Assembly: GCF_003955715.1 (NCBI RefSeq)
Contig: NZ_CP034463.1
Coordinates: 5,518,001 to 5,582,000, forward strand
Reading direction: 5' to 3'
DNA length: 64,000 bases
Source: Streptomyces aquilus
GTDB lineage: Bacteria; Actinomycetota; Actinomycetes; Streptomycetales; Streptomycetaceae
Shown: in pieces, positions 33,962-43,230 of the stretch
How positions within the stretch are numbered: position 1 is the stretch's first letter
How the letters are laid out: the number at the start of each line of letters is the position of its first letter
The notes under the pieces: generated by a model
What the model saw: only the letters and a program-made list of their open reading frames with translations
Database searches by the model: none
Told to the model about the DNA's origin: nothing
Made by a program: the position numbers and the translations under genes

Positions 33962-35917
33962 TCACTGGGGTGAGGCGATCGCCCGGGCCGCCGCGACCTC
34001 CTGCCGCAGCGGCTCCAGGACGCTCCCCGCCGGTCCCGTGAGGTCGGTGCGGACCGCGTACAGGGTCTCCGCCTCGCGTACGCCGTCCGCCAACTCGCGC
34101 AGTTGCATGACCACTTGGGCGACCTCCGCCTCCGAGGGCAGCGGGGCGCCGTGCTTGGTGCGGACGCGGGCCGCCGTCGTCGCGTCGACGATCCGCTCCA
34201 CCGCCACCACCAAGGGCCACCAGGCCGCCGCCCGGCGGCCGGTGGGCGGGGGCTCGGTGAGGGCGCGCTGGAACTCCGTGCGGATCACCGACAGGTCGCG
34301 GTAGAGGCGGCGGCGCATACGGGCGCGGGCCGGGGGGTCGGTGCGGTCGCGGCCGAACGCCGACTCCACGTACGCCGCCGTGTCGTCCACCGCCTTCGCC
34401 AGGCGGTCGCCGACGCGCGTGTGCCAGCTCTCCGGCCAGAGCAGATAGCCCGCGACCAGCGCGATGCCGCAGCCCATCAGGGAGTCCAGGAGGCGGGGCA
34501 TGAGGAGGGCGGTGCCCTGGTGGTTGAGGATGTCCGACAGCAGCAGGATGACCGGGGTGATCGCCGCCGTCTGGTAGCCGTAGCCCCGCGGGGTCAGCGC
34601 CGGGATCAGGGGGGCCAGGACCAGCATCACCGGGACGTCCCACCAGCCGCGCGGCACCTCCGCCAGGACCGCAGCCGCGATCACCAGGCCCGCCACCGTG
34701 CCGAGCGCGCGGAGCAGGGCGCGGGAGAACACCGAGCCGAAGTCCGGCTTCAGAACGAAGGTGATGGTCAGGGCCACCCAGTAGGAGCGCGGGACCGGGA
34801 GGATCGAGACGAGGACCTGGGCCACTCCGATGCACAGGGCCAGCCGCAGGCCGTAGCGCCAGGAGGCCGCCGACAGCGCCACGTTGCGGGTCGCCCGCGC
34901 GGCGCGGATGCGCGGTGCGGCCGGGCGGCCCAGGCGGTCGTCGATGCCGCCGGGGTCGAGGTCCGGGGTGCGGACCACCTCCGCCGCGTGGCGCAGGGCG
35001 TGGTCCACCGCCCGGGTCGTCTCCGAGGTGGGGACGGGCAGGTTCAGGGCTATCGGGCCGGTGTAGCCCGTCTCCACCGCCTCCGCGAGGTGGCGCACCG
35101 CCTCGGTGACCTCCGGCGGCAGCGGCTCGCCGGTGAGGTGGGCCGCGGGAGCCGCCTCGACGACCGGGGTGATGGCGTTCAACTGGGCGAGGAGGCGGGT
35201 GAGGTCGGGGCTGCGGCCGTGGTGGCGGGTGCGGCGGGCCAGGATGAGGTCGTACGACTGGTTCAGGGACTGGGTGACCGTGTGGCGGGCCTGGTCGTAG
35301 GCCTCGTTGCCGCAGGCCGACATCAGGGTCGCGACCGTGCGGTACGCGTCCGCGACGGCCGACCTTTCGGGGACGCCGGAGCGCAACGGCCAGGCCAGCA
35401 GGGCCAGGACCAGCACCAGCAGCCCGCCGCCGCTCATCAGCAGCGGCGCCAGCCACCACTCGCCCGGCATCGGCAGCCCGGCTCCCACCACGGAGTTGAG
35501 GAGGAGCAGCAGTCCGGACACCGACGCCACCGCGCCGATCGTCGAGATCATGCCCGACACCAGGGCGACCGCCGTGACCACGGCCACCGCCAGCCAGCCG
35601 TGGCCGAACACCAGCGACCCGACCGTGACGCCCACCGCCCCGAACAGCTGCGGGATCGCGATGTTGAGGATGCGCATGCGGTACGCGTCCGCGGTGTCGC
35701 CGATGACGCCGGACAGGGCGCCCATCGAGGCCAGGGCGCCGTACTCCACCTTGCCGACGGCGAGACCGATCGCCAGCGGCAGGGTCATCGCGATCGCCGC
35801 GCGGGCCACGGCCGCCCAGTTGACCGGGGCGGGCTGGGATTGGAGGTTCCTGACCAGCCAGTCGGGAGGGGTGAGGCCGATGGGGAACTCTCGGGACATG
35901 CGCCTATTACACGTCAT
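33962..35917 (-). CDS. FUSC-family (aromatic acid exporter-like) membrane protein
   Basis: A 651-residue protein with two sets of about six helices separated by a soluble region (about 190-350): N-terminal AAIAMTLPLAIGLAVGKVEY, C-terminal YWVALTITFVLKPDFGSVFS and a soluble helical tail. This is the FUSC/YccS/AaeB-like layout; members are thought to export aromatic acids or other organic anions. ATG 35917 overlaps the upstream stop (ATGA), suggesting coupling; ATG 35899 (MSREFPIGL) is an alternative. It is last in a leftward three-gene operon. Confidence 0.8.
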   Translation of the reverse strand: MTCNRRMSREFPIGLTPPDWLVRNLQSQPAPVNWAAVARAAIAMTLPLAIGLAVGKVEYGALASMGALSGVIGDTADAYRMRILNIAIPQLFGAVGVTVGSLVFGHGWLAVAVVTAVALVSGMISTIGAVASVSGLLLLLNSVVGAGLPMPGEWWLAPLLMSGGGLLVLVLALLAWPLRSGVPERSAVADAYRTVATLMSACGNEAYDQARHTVTQSLNQSYDLILARRTRHHGRSPDLTRLLAQLNAITPVVEAAPAAHLTGEPLPPEVTEAVRHLAEAVETGYTGPIALNLPVPTSETTRAVDHALRHAAEVVRTPDLDPGGIDDRLGRPAAPRIRAARATRNVALSAASWRYGLRLALCIGVAQVLVSILPVPRSYWVALTITFVLKPDFGSVFSRALLRALGTVAGLVIAAAVLAEVPRGWWDVPVMLVLAPLIPALTPRGYGYQTAAITPVILLLSDILNHQGTALLMPRLLDSLMGCGIALVAGYLLWPESWHTRVGDRLAKAVDDTAAYVESAFGRDRTDPPARARMRRRLYRDLSVIRTEFQRALTEPPPTGRRAAAWWPLVVAVERIVDATTAARVRTKHGAPLPSEAEVAQVVMQLRELADGVREAETLYAVRTDLTGPAGSVLEPLRQEVAAARAIASPQ

Positions 35918-36915
35918 CCGCCCTGGTGCAGGTCCAGCTCGACCAGCAGCGCCCGGTGGTCCGTGTCGGCCACGTCCAGGAACCGGGCCCGCTCGCAGGA
36001 GAAGTCCGGCGACACGAGCACGTGGTCGATCTGGGCGCCGAGCGTGGGCGCGGTGCGGGCCGGCCAGCTCGGGGTGCGGTCGGAACCGGCCAGCCGGGCG
36101 GCGTCCCGCAGGCCGGCGTCCAGGAGGCGCCGGAAGGCCGCGTGGTCCTGGGAGGCGTTGAAGTCTCCGGCCACGAGCAGCGGTGCGCCCCGGTGCCGGG
36201 CCGCGAAGTCCCGGAGTGTGCCCAGTTCCCGCTTCCACACGCCCACCTGGCCGGGCAGGGGCGGCATGGGGTGCGCGAGCTGGAGGCGTACGGCCCGGCC
36301 GTCGACGTCCGCCACCGCGCCCGGCATCCCCATCGTGCCCGCGACGGGGTCGGCGGCCGTGAGGCGGTAACGGCTGAGGATCACCGAGCCCTCGGAGCCG
36401 GCGCCCGGCACGGTCCGCCGGTTCGGATAGGCGACGCCGAGGGTCCGCCTCAGCTCCGCCTCGCAGGTGTACTCGCACTCCTGGACGAACACGAGATCGG
36501 GCTTCTCCCGGCGCACCACGTCCACCAGCGCCCCCGTACCGTGCCCGAACTCGACGTTCGAGGTCAGGACGCGGAGCGAGGCGAGGACCTTGCCACCGGG
36601 CTCGCTGCTCTTCCCGTACGGCTCGATGAACCACGCCAGCAGGCCGAGCAGCGCCACGCCCCAGACCAGGCCCACCCACCACCGGGACAGCAGCGCGAGC
36701 AGCAGCCCCGCCCCCGTCGGCACCAGCAGCCAGGGCAGGAAGGCCAGCAGCTGGGGCACGGGCGTGATGCCGTCCGTGTCGGCCGTACGGCAGCCGACGA
36801 CGACGCTCACGACGGCGAACAGCAGCCCCCCGAGCCAGACCCCGGCCCGTCTGCCTCCTCGCTTTCCCGGCACAGCGCGTACATCCGTGTCCCCCGTGAT
36901 GGACTGGTGCGTCAC
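35914..36915 (-). CDS. Membrane-anchored endonuclease/exonuclease/phosphatase-family protein
   Basis: A 333-residue protein with three N-terminal membrane helices (about 25-45, 55-75, 77-97) and an extracytoplasmic EEP domain: VLTSNVEFGHG, LVFVQECEYTCEAEL, LLVAGDFNASQDHAAF and VADTDHRALLVEL provide the catalytic Asn/Glu/Asp/His set. EEP enzymes cleave phosphodiesters in nucleic acids or phospholipids; the substrate is not evident. It lies 10 nt after the alpha/beta hydrolase gene and overlaps the FUSC gene by 4 nt. Confidence 0.83.
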   Translation of the reverse strand: MTHQSITGDTDVRAVPGKRGGRRAGVWLGGLLFAVVSVVVGCRTADTDGITPVPQLLAFLPWLLVPTGAGLLLALLSRWWVGLVWGVALLGLLAWFIEPYGKSSEPGGKVLASLRVLTSNVEFGHGTGALVDVVRREKPDLVFVQECEYTCEAELRRTLGVAYPNRRTVPGAGSEGSVILSRYRLTAADPVAGTMGMPGAVADVDGRAVRLQLAHPMPPLPGQVGVWKRELGTLRDFAARHRGAPLLVAGDFNASQDHAAFRRLLDAGLRDAARLAGSDRTPSWPARTAPTLGAQIDHVLVSPDFSCERARFLDVADTDHRALLVELDLHQGG

Positions 36916-36925
36916 GGGACCGACC

Positions 36926-37675
36926 CTACGAGTGGCCGTCCACCCGTGTCAGGAACGCCGCCAGCGCCGCGTTGAACTCCTGCGGTCGCTCCAGGTTCGG
37001 CATGTGGGCGGCCCCGGGGACCACCAGCAGCTCCGCGTCGGGGAGCGCCGCGTGCATCGCCTCCGCGTCGGAGACCGGGGTGTACTCGTCGTCCGTGCCG
37101 ACCACCACCAGCGCGGGGACCCGCACCCGGGTCAGCAGGTCGCGGTAGTCGGGCCGCAGCGCGCGGGCGCGCAGGGCCGCCGCGGCACCCTCGGGGGAGG
37201 TCGCCGTCATCATGCCGTGCACGTGCGCCTTGACCCGGGCGTCGGCGTACGGCGCGACCATCTTCTCCAGCACCTCGTCGGCGTACCCGCGCATGCCCTC
37301 GCGCAGCAGCCGGTCCGCCGTCGCGTTGCGGGCCCGGGCGCCCTCGGGGGTGTCCGGGGCCGGGAAGGTGTCGGCGAGGACGAGGCCGCGGACCCGGTCG
37401 GGGTACTGGCGGTGGAAGTCCATGACGATCTGCCCGCCCATCGACAGGCCCGCAAGGACGGCGGCCCCCATCCCCAGGTCGTCCAGCAGCGCCGCGATGT
37501 CCCGGGCGAAGTCGGCGAACTCCGTGACGCCGGGGAGCACCGGGGAGGCACCGTAGCCGCGCAGGTCGGGGGCGATCACCCGGCGCCCGCCGGCGAACGC
37601 CTCGATCTGCGGGGTCCACATCGTGTGGTCGAAGGGGTGGCCGTGGATCAGCACCAGGGGCGCGGGATCGGTCAT
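36926..37675 (-). CDS. Alpha/beta hydrolase
   Basis: A 249-residue alpha/beta-fold hydrolase: oxyanion HGHPFDHTMW, nucleophile elbow GLSMGG (S78), an acid in the VVGTDDEYTP loop and histidine in PGAAHMPNLERP near residue 227. It resembles 3-oxoadipate enol-lactonase-type esterases, but substrate specificity cannot be fixed. Start ATG 37675. It is divergent from the MocR gene and may be controlled by that regulator through the direct repeats at 37702-37736. Confidence 0.83.
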   Translation of the reverse strand: MTDPAPLVLIHGHPFDHTMWTPQIEAFAGGRRVIAPDLRGYGASPVLPGVTEFADFARDIAALLDDLGMGAAVLAGLSMGGQIVMDFHRQYPDRVRGLVLADTFPAPDTPEGARARNATADRLLREGMRGYADEVLEKMVAPYADARVKAHVHGMMTATSPEGAAAALRARALRPDYRDLLTRVRVPALVVVGTDDEYTPVSDAEAMHAALPDAELLVVPGAAHMPNLERPQEFNAALAAFLTRVDGHS

Positions 37676-37701
37676 GATCACGACCCTAGGCCGCCCGCAC
37701 T

Positions 37702-37736
37702 CCTCGGTGCAATAAGATCTTTGCCCTCGGTGCAAT
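37702..37736 (+). promoter_or_regulatory. Paired direct repeats CCTCGGTGCAAT, probable MocR operator
   Basis: The identical 12-mer CCTCGGTGCAAT occurs at 37702-37713 and 37725-37736, 23 bp apart (about two helical turns), in the divergent gap between the hydrolase and MocR genes. MocR/GabR/PdxR regulators bind direct repeats of this kind, so autoregulation is likely. Confidence 0.7.
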
Positions 37737-37764
37737 CGCAAGACGCAAGTGGGGGACGGGGACT

Positions 37765-39093
37765 GTGGACGACTATCGGGCCATCGCCGACCGGCTGGCC
37801 GACGACATCACGGCCGGGCGCCTCAAACCCGGCCAACGGCTCATGCCACAACGCCAGTTCGCACGAAGGCGCGGGATCGCCGGGTCGACGGCGGGACGGG
37901 TGTACGCCGAACTCGTACGGCGGGGGCTGGTCGTGGGCGAGGTCGGCCGCGGCACCTTCGTACGCGCCGCCGCACACGACGCCACCGGCCGGGCCCTCAT
38001 CGAGCAGGCGAGCGCCGCGCCGGTGAACATGGAGCTCAACTACCCGGCCGTGGCAGGCCAGTCCGAGCTCCTCGCCCCGCTCCTGACGCCCCTGCTGCGC
38101 CCCGACGTCCTCACCGAGGCACTCCTCCCGGCCGCCGCCACCGGCACGGCGCCCGCGCGACAGGCCGCGGCGGCCCTGCTAGCGACCCCGGGCTGGCGTC
38201 CCGAACCCGGCAGGGTCCTGTTCGCCGGCAACGCCCGTCAGGCCATCGCCGCCACCCTCGCCTCCCTCGTGCGCCCGGGCGGCCGGGTCGGCGTCGAGCC
38301 GCTGACGTACCCGCTGGTCAAGGAGATCGCCGCCCGTCTCGGTCTCGTCCTCGTGCCGCTGGCCGCCGACGAGGACGGGCCGTTGCCCGAGTCGGTCCTC
38401 GCCGCCCATCGCACGGCCCCGCTGTCCGCGCTCTACCTCCAGCCGACGCTCCACAACCCGACGTCCCGGACCATGAGCGACGAGCGTCGGCGTCAACTCG
38501 CTCAGGTGGTAGGCGACTTGGACGTGGCCGTCGTGGAGGACCGCATCTGGTCCTTCCTGCACCCCGACGCCCCCGCCCCCTTCGCCGCCCACGCTCCGGC
38601 CCTCACCCACGTCGTCGACAGCCTCTCCAAGCGGGTCGCGCCGGGGCTGACGGCCGGCTTCGCCGTCGTACCGGAGCACCGGGCCGACGCGGTCGCCGCC
38701 GCGATCCGGTCCGGGGGGTGGAGCGCGGGGCGGTTCGCGCTGGAGGCGGCGGTGCGGGTCATCGGGGACGGGGTGGTGGAGCGGCTCGTCGAGGCCAAGC
38801 GGGCGGACGCCGCGCTGCGCCAGCGGCTCGTCGCCGAGGAGCTCGACGGGTTCGCCGTACGGGCTCATCCGCAGGTGTACTACGCCTGGTGGGAGCTGCC
38901 CGCGCCGTGGCGGGCCGACACCTTCACGGCCGCCGCCGCGGCCCACGGGATCGCGGTCACGCCGGGCCCCGCCTTCGCCGTCGACCCCAGCCGCACGCCG
39001 GACGCGGTCAGGCTCGGGCTCGCGTCGGCCGCGGTGCCGGATCTGCGACGGGCACTGCGGACCCTTGCCGGCGTCGCGCGTACCGGGCCGTGA
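37765..39093 (+). CDS. MocR-type regulator (GntR HTH fused to aminotransferase fold)
   Basis: A 442-residue protein: N-terminal GntR winged helix (YRAIADRLADDITAGRLKPG, FARRRGIAGSTAGRVYAELV; about 1-70) and a class I aminotransferase-like domain with LQPTLHNPTSRTMS, VVEDRIW and the PLP lysine in DSLSKRVAPG (K289). MocR proteins are PLP-sensing transcription factors. GTG 37765 follows GGGGACGGGGA. It is divergent from the alpha/beta hydrolase operon, its likely target. The 3' end overlaps a convergent membrane-protein gene by 86 nt. Confidence 0.87.
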   Translation: MDDYRAIADRLADDITAGRLKPGQRLMPQRQFARRRGIAGSTAGRVYAELVRRGLVVGEVGRGTFVRAAAHDATGRALIEQASAAPVNMELNYPAVAGQSELLAPLLTPLLRPDVLTEALLPAAATGTAPARQAAAALLATPGWRPEPGRVLFAGNARQAIAATLASLVRPGGRVGVEPLTYPLVKEIAARLGLVLVPLAADEDGPLPESVLAAHRTAPLSALYLQPTLHNPTSRTMSDERRRQLAQVVGDLDVAVVEDRIWSFLHPDAPAPFAAHAPALTHVVDSLSKRVAPGLTAGFAVVPEHRADAVAAAIRSGGWSAGRFALEAAVRVIGDGVVERLVEAKRADAALRQRLVAEELDGFAVRAHPQVYYAWWELPAPWRADTFTAAAAAHGIAVTPGPAFAVDPSRTPDAVRLGLASAAVPDLRRALRTLAGVARTGP

Positions 39094-39586
39094 GCCAGGT
39101 CGCGCAGGCCACGGTGAGGCCGAGGGCGACCAGCAGCCAGGAGACCGTGCGCAAGGTGCCGGTGAGGGCGTCGTAGATGACACCGGCGGCGCTGCGGTGG
39201 TCGGCGTCGGGCAGGTCGGCGAGGGTCATCCGGCGGCCGACGGCGACCGCGAGGCCCAGCAGTCCGCCGCCGAGCGCCGTGCCCAGCGAGGTGGCCGTCA
39301 CCGCGCGGCGGCGGCAGGCGGCGACCGCGATCCCGGCGGCGGCCAGCACCAGGGCGCTGACGGGCAGCCAGAAACCGGCGAGGTCGAACGGCACATAGGC
39401 GTCCGTGAGTTGGCGTCTGACCTGGGCGAGCTCGACGGTCGTCCAGTACGCCGCCCAGGACGCCAGCACACTGAACGGCACGAGCAGACAGGCCAGGCCG
39501 ATGAGGGTGGCCGAGAGGGCGTTGCGAAGGCGTGGGCGCACCCTTCCAGGCAAGGCGGTGACGGGCGGGGGCGCGAGCGGGGGCAC
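39008..39586 (-). CDS. Small integral membrane protein, four predicted helices
   Basis: The 192-residue reading frame contains four clear hydrophobic helices (ATLIGLACLLVPFSVLASWA; FWLPVSALVLAAAGIAVAA; LGTALGGGLLGLAVAVG; VSWLLVALGLTVACATWL) and a basic tail. No family was recognised. GTG 39586 is a guess: no convincing ribosome-binding site precedes it, and the frame stays open upstream. The gene overlaps the end of the MocR gene by 86 nt, which is long for convergent genes, so the exact extent is uncertain though the helices make a real membrane protein likely. Confidence 0.5.
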   Translation of the reverse strand: MPPLAPPPVTALPGRVRPRLRNALSATLIGLACLLVPFSVLASWAAYWTTVELAQVRRQLTDAYVPFDLAGFWLPVSALVLAAAGIAVAACRRRAVTATSLGTALGGGLLGLAVAVGRRMTLADLPDADHRSAAGVIYDALTGTLRTVSWLLVALGLTVACATWLTARYARRRQGSAVPVADPAPRPTRARA

Positions 39587-39697
39587 TGCATTCGGGTGTA
39601 CGGCCCCGCACCCCAGTAGCCGCAAGGCCTCCCGCTCTCCGGTGGAGGGTTCACCCGAACGGGTGTTTCCTGGTTCTGGGGAGAAGGAGGCCGATCC

Positions 39698-40231
39698 ATG
39701 CGCACCACTCCGGCCCTGCGGACCCTGGCCGCGGCCCTGCTCACCGGCGGCACCCTCGTCGCCGCGGCAGCGGGCACCACGGCCGCGGCCGCCACCCCGC
39801 CGACCTACGCCGACGGACACGGTGGCGGCGGCGGATCCGGCGGTTCCGGCGGTCCGATCTGGGGCACCATCGTCTCCGGCGTCGACCTCAACGTGAGGGC
39901 CGCGCCCACCACACACTCGCCCGTCGTCGACCAGCTCTCGCCGTGGAGCCAGGATCGCGTGGACTGCAAGGTCCTGGGGCAGAGCGTCAACGGCAACCCC
40001 TACTGGTACTGGCTCGTCGGCGCCCAGGGCTGGGCGAGCGCCGCGTTCGTCGACACCGGCGGGCGCGGGGTGCCGACCTGCTCCGATCCGTGTCCCGAGT
40101 GGAAGGACGGCTCCTGGAGCAACTGGGACGACCCGTACATGAACGACTCCTGGAGCGTGTCGAGTTCCGGTACGTGGAGCTTCTCCGGTACGTGGAGCTT
40201 CAGCGTGACCGGTTCCTCGGCCGGCTGGTGA
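39698..40231 (+). CDS. Secreted SH3-like domain protein
   Basis: A 177-residue exported protein: signal peptide (about 1-32, ending AAAATPPTYA), a Gly/Ser linker, then a bacterial SH3-like domain (GVDLNVRAAPTTHSPVVDQL ... YWYWLVGAQGWASAAFVD) and a Trp/Ser/Asp-rich tail with two GTWSFS repeats. SH3b domains usually bind cell-wall peptides. GAAGGAGG lies 7 nt before the ATG. A strong terminator follows at 40242. Confidence 0.8.
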   Translation: MRTTPALRTLAAALLTGGTLVAAAAGTTAAAATPPTYADGHGGGGGSGGSGGPIWGTIVSGVDLNVRAAPTTHSPVVDQLSPWSQDRVDCKVLGQSVNGNPYWYWLVGAQGWASAAFVDTGGRGVPTCSDPCPEWKDGSWSNWDDPYMNDSWSVSSSGTWSFSGTWSFSVTGSSAGW

Positions 40232-40241
40232 GAGAGGGAGA

Positions 40242-40276
40242 CAGAAGGGCCCGGCAGCTGCTGCCGGGCCCTTCTG
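40242..40276. terminator. Terminator hairpin between convergent genes
   Basis: A perfect 16-bp stem (CAGAAGGGCCCGGCAG / CTGCCGGGCCCTTCTG) with a 3-nt loop lies 10 nt after the SH3-protein stop and 17 nt beyond the convergent membrane-protein stop, so it can serve both. Confidence 0.85.
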
Positions 40277-40293
40277 CCGACCACGTCCACGGG

Positions 40294-40737
40294 TCAGCGG
40301 ATGCGGTTGCCCTCGCCGTCCTCGCGCGTGTAGTAGCGGTAGAAGAACACGCCGAAGATGCCCGCCGCGACCGCCACCCCGAGCGCCGCGGACCTGAGCA
40401 CGCTCTCGCCGGTCTGGCTGTAGAGGAAGCCGATCGCCGCGCCCGCGAACGCGGACTTCACCAGCGAGTGCAGTTCGCGCTTGAGCATCGGCGCGAACGT
40501 CGCCACCGCGAGGCACAGCACGATGAACGCCAGCGCGGTCACGAAGCCGAACAGGATGTTCCAGCCGGTGATCTCGCCGCCGCCGCGCCGGTTGGCGGCG
40601 GCCCAGTAGCCGTAGACCAGCCCCAGCACGACGGGAATCCCGTACCGGGCCGCCGTGTGGACCTGCGGGCTGAAGACGTCGGGCGACCGTCCGGCCATTC
40701 CGGACCTGGCGCCGGACGCGGGTGCCGCATGAGCCAT
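40294..40737 (-). CDS. Conserved membrane protein
   Basis: A 147-residue protein with four predicted helices (YGIPVVLGLVYGYWAAA; ILFGFVTALAFIVLCLAVAT; VKSAFAGAAIGFLYSQTG; SAALGVAVAAGIFGVFFYRY) and a short acidic tail. No enzymatic motif is visible. Start ATG 40737 is the first methionine before the conserved-looking region. Function unknown. Confidence 0.65.
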   Translation of the reverse strand: MAHAAPASGARSGMAGRSPDVFSPQVHTAARYGIPVVLGLVYGYWAAANRRGGGEITGWNILFGFVTALAFIVLCLAVATFAPMLKRELHSLVKSAFAGAAIGFLYSQTGESVLRSAALGVAVAAGIFGVFFYRYYTREDGEGNRIR

Positions 40738-40841
40738 GAGAGGACTCCTCTCTCCTCGCCCCCGCCTACCAGAGCACACCTGGGAGAGGGGCCTGGCAAG
40801 TCGGAGTGCGGCCCCGCTCTCCCCGTGTTTCGCTGAACCGC

Positions 40842-42077
40842 ATGAAGCACGGGCTGAGGCCGATGGGCGGTCGGCGACGCGGCCCGCTCGACCGGCTGTC
40901 CCGGCCCGCCCGGCCCGCCCGGGAGTACGACGTCCTGCGCCGCCACCAGATGCTGCGCGTCCGGGGGCGCAGTGTCGCCTGGGTGCCGCCGCTGGTGATG
41001 CTCGTCGCGATCGCGGTGATCGACTTCAACACGGCCGGCGAGTTCCGGATGATCTCCTGGGTGGTCCTCGTGCCCGGGATCGCCGCCGCGATCTGCGGGG
41101 TGTGGGGCACCGCGGCCTTCGCCGTGCTGGCGCTCGTGACCTACTTCGTCGCGGACACGTCCTATCCCAGCCGGTACGCGAGCGCCCTGCCCGACTTCAT
41201 CCTGGTCGCCCTCGGCGGCATCCTCGCCGTCCTCGCCTGCGCGGTCCGGGTCCGCGGCGAGCGGCACATGCTGCACATGCGGGACGTCGCCGAGACCACC
41301 CGCCGCACGGTGCTGCGCCCGCTGCCGCCGGACTGGGGCGGCCTCGACCACGCCGCCGTCCATCTCGCCTCCGACGTCGAGGCCCGGGTCGGCGGCGACT
41401 TCTACGACGTCCAGCAGGGCCTGCACGGCACCCGCGTCCTCGTCGGCGACGTGCAGGGCAAGGGCCTCGACGCGGTGGAGGCGGCGGCCGCGCTGCTGGG
41501 CACGTTCCGTGAGGCGGCGTACCACGAGGAACTCGGCACCGTGGCCGAGCGCCTGGAGCTGCGCATGCTGCGCCACAGCCGGCACCTCGCCGCCCTCGGC
41601 CGCGACGACGGCGACCGATTCGCCACCGCCGTCCTGATCGGCTTCCCCGACGCCGACGACGAGCAGGACGTGGTGGACGTCGTCGTCTTCGGCCACGACC
41701 CGCCCCTGGTCGTCGGACCCGGCGGCGTACGGCACCTCCCGGCCGGTGACGGGCTCCCGCTCGGCCTCGGTGAACTCTCCGACGACGGGCCGCCACCCGT
41801 GCGCCGCGTCCCCCTCGCCCTCACCGAGACCCTGCTGATCACCACGGACGGGGTCACCGAGGCCCGCGACGCCGAGGGGAGGTTCTACCCGCTCGCCGAC
41901 GAGGTCGCCGCGGCCGTCGCCGCCGACCCGCTCACCGCCGAACCCCGCCGCCTGGTCGCCCACGTGCGCGACGGCACGCTCCGGCACAGCGGCGGCCGGC
42001 TCGCCGACGACACCACGGTGTTCGCGGTCCGGCGTTCACTCCCCGGAACCGGCCGAAAGGGACGTTCGCCGTCCTGA
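40842..42077 (+). CDS. Membrane-bound PP2C (SpoIIE-type) phosphatase
   Basis: A 411-residue protein with three membrane helices (about residues 45-135) and a cytoplasmic PP2C phosphatase domain: VGGDFYDVQQG, VGDVQGKGLDA, VVFGHDPPLVVG, LLITTDGVTEARD and ADDTTVFAVR supply the metal-binding aspartates. It lacks the PAS, GAF and HATPase domains of the phosphatase at 1271-3418. Such proteins dephosphorylate anti-sigma-factor antagonists. ATG 40842 was chosen; ATG 40863, with GAGG 4 nt upstream, is also possible. Confidence 0.83.
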   Translation: MKHGLRPMGGRRRGPLDRLSRPARPAREYDVLRRHQMLRVRGRSVAWVPPLVMLVAIAVIDFNTAGEFRMISWVVLVPGIAAAICGVWGTAAFAVLALVTYFVADTSYPSRYASALPDFILVALGGILAVLACAVRVRGERHMLHMRDVAETTRRTVLRPLPPDWGGLDHAAVHLASDVEARVGGDFYDVQQGLHGTRVLVGDVQGKGLDAVEAAAALLGTFREAAYHEELGTVAERLELRMLRHSRHLAALGRDDGDRFATAVLIGFPDADDEQDVVDVVVFGHDPPLVVGPGGVRHLPAGDGLPLGLGELSDDGPPPVRRVPLALTETLLITTDGVTEARDAEGRFYPLADEVAAAVAADPLTAEPRRLVAHVRDGTLRHSGGRLADDTTVFAVRRSLPGTGRKGRSPS

Positions 42078-42146
42078 GGTCCACCTTTGCAGCCGCAGCG
42101 GTTACGGTGCTGGCGTACGTGATCGACGGGGGATGGGGAGGGACCG

Positions 42147-43205
42147 ATGCCCGGAACCGTGCTGCTGCTGGCCGCCGCACCGGCGGGCAGGGGATGTCTG
42201 GTCGACGCCGCGTCCGTCCTGCCCGTCCTCGCGGCCGTGCCGCCCGCCGTGCTGTCCGGAGCGGACACCGCCAACGTGGTGGAGCTGGCGGACCCGTTGG
42301 AGCCGCAGGCCGTGCTGACCCGGCTGCGCGCCGCCGCGGCCGCCCCCGGACCGCTCACCGTCTTCGTCACCGGCCAGCTCCAACTCGACCGCCGCCAACG
42401 CCTGCCGCACCTCGCGCTGGCCCGCACGACCCCGGCCACGGTCCGCTACACCGGGTTCCCCTGGCACTGGTTCAAGGACGAACTGCGGCTGCGCCCGGCG
42501 GGCGCGACGGCCTTCGTCCTCGACCTGCACGCCGACACCGAGACCTGGGAGTGGCTGCGCGCCAACCCCCTGGACACCGGCCGCAACAACGCGGTGTACG
42601 GGCGGATCGCGGCGCCGCCGTCCCGGCGCAGCCTCGGTACGCCCGCGTACATGAAGACGGTCGCGACGATCCTGCGCAGCGGACACCGGCCGCCTCTCGA
42701 CCAGTTGCACCAGCAGGCGCTCGGCCGCCTCCCGCAGGAGAGCGTCGGCTACGTGCTGAGCGCGCAGGGCCCCGAGGCCGGCGATCCGCACGCCCTGATC
42801 TCGGCCGCCGTCGCCGCCCGGCGCCACGGTGACGCGGACGCGCTCGCCGCGCACCACGAGCTGAACGCCGTACGGGCGCACGGCCCCGCCTCCGAGGAGG
42901 CGCTGCACTGGAGTGAGGTCCGGGCCGATCTCGCGATGTTCGCCGGGGACCCGGTGCGCAGCTGCCGGGCCTGGCTGGCGGTGGCGACCACGCGCCTGAC
43001 GGCCGGGCAGGCCCCGGACGCGCCCGCCGTGGAGGCCGCCGTCGACCGCGCCCACCACCAGTGGGGCCGCATCGACGACCCGGCGCGGGCCCGCGAACTG
43101 GGGCCCGCGCTGGCGGAGTTGAGGGCCCGGGTGCCAGGGCGCCGGGAGGGCGCACTGGACCATGTGCACAAGCACCTCAGTCAGTTGCAGACGCTCGGCT
43201 CGTGA
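42147..43205 (+). CDS. Conserved hypothetical protein
   Basis: A 352-residue soluble protein. The N-terminal 120 residues alternate hydrophobic strands and look like a Rossmann or caspase-like alpha/beta fold (TVLLLAAAPAGRGCLVDAAS, PLTVFVTGQLQLD). The rest (about 200-345) is helical and TPR-like (AAVAARRHGDADALAAHHEL, EVRADLAMFAGDPVRSCRAW). GGGGAGGG precedes the ATG. No catalytic motif was recognised, so function remains unassigned. Confidence 0.65.
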   Translation: MPGTVLLLAAAPAGRGCLVDAASVLPVLAAVPPAVLSGADTANVVELADPLEPQAVLTRLRAAAAAPGPLTVFVTGQLQLDRRQRLPHLALARTTPATVRYTGFPWHWFKDELRLRPAGATAFVLDLHADTETWEWLRANPLDTGRNNAVYGRIAAPPSRRSLGTPAYMKTVATILRSGHRPPLDQLHQQALGRLPQESVGYVLSAQGPEAGDPHALISAAVAARRHGDADALAAHHELNAVRAHGPASEEALHWSEVRADLAMFAGDPVRSCRAWLAVATTRLTAGQAPDAPAVEAAVDRAHHQWGRIDDPARARELGPALAELRARVPGRREGALDHVHKHLSQLQTLGS

Positions 43206-43230
43206 AGCTGAAGCACGGGGCGTGCGCGGG

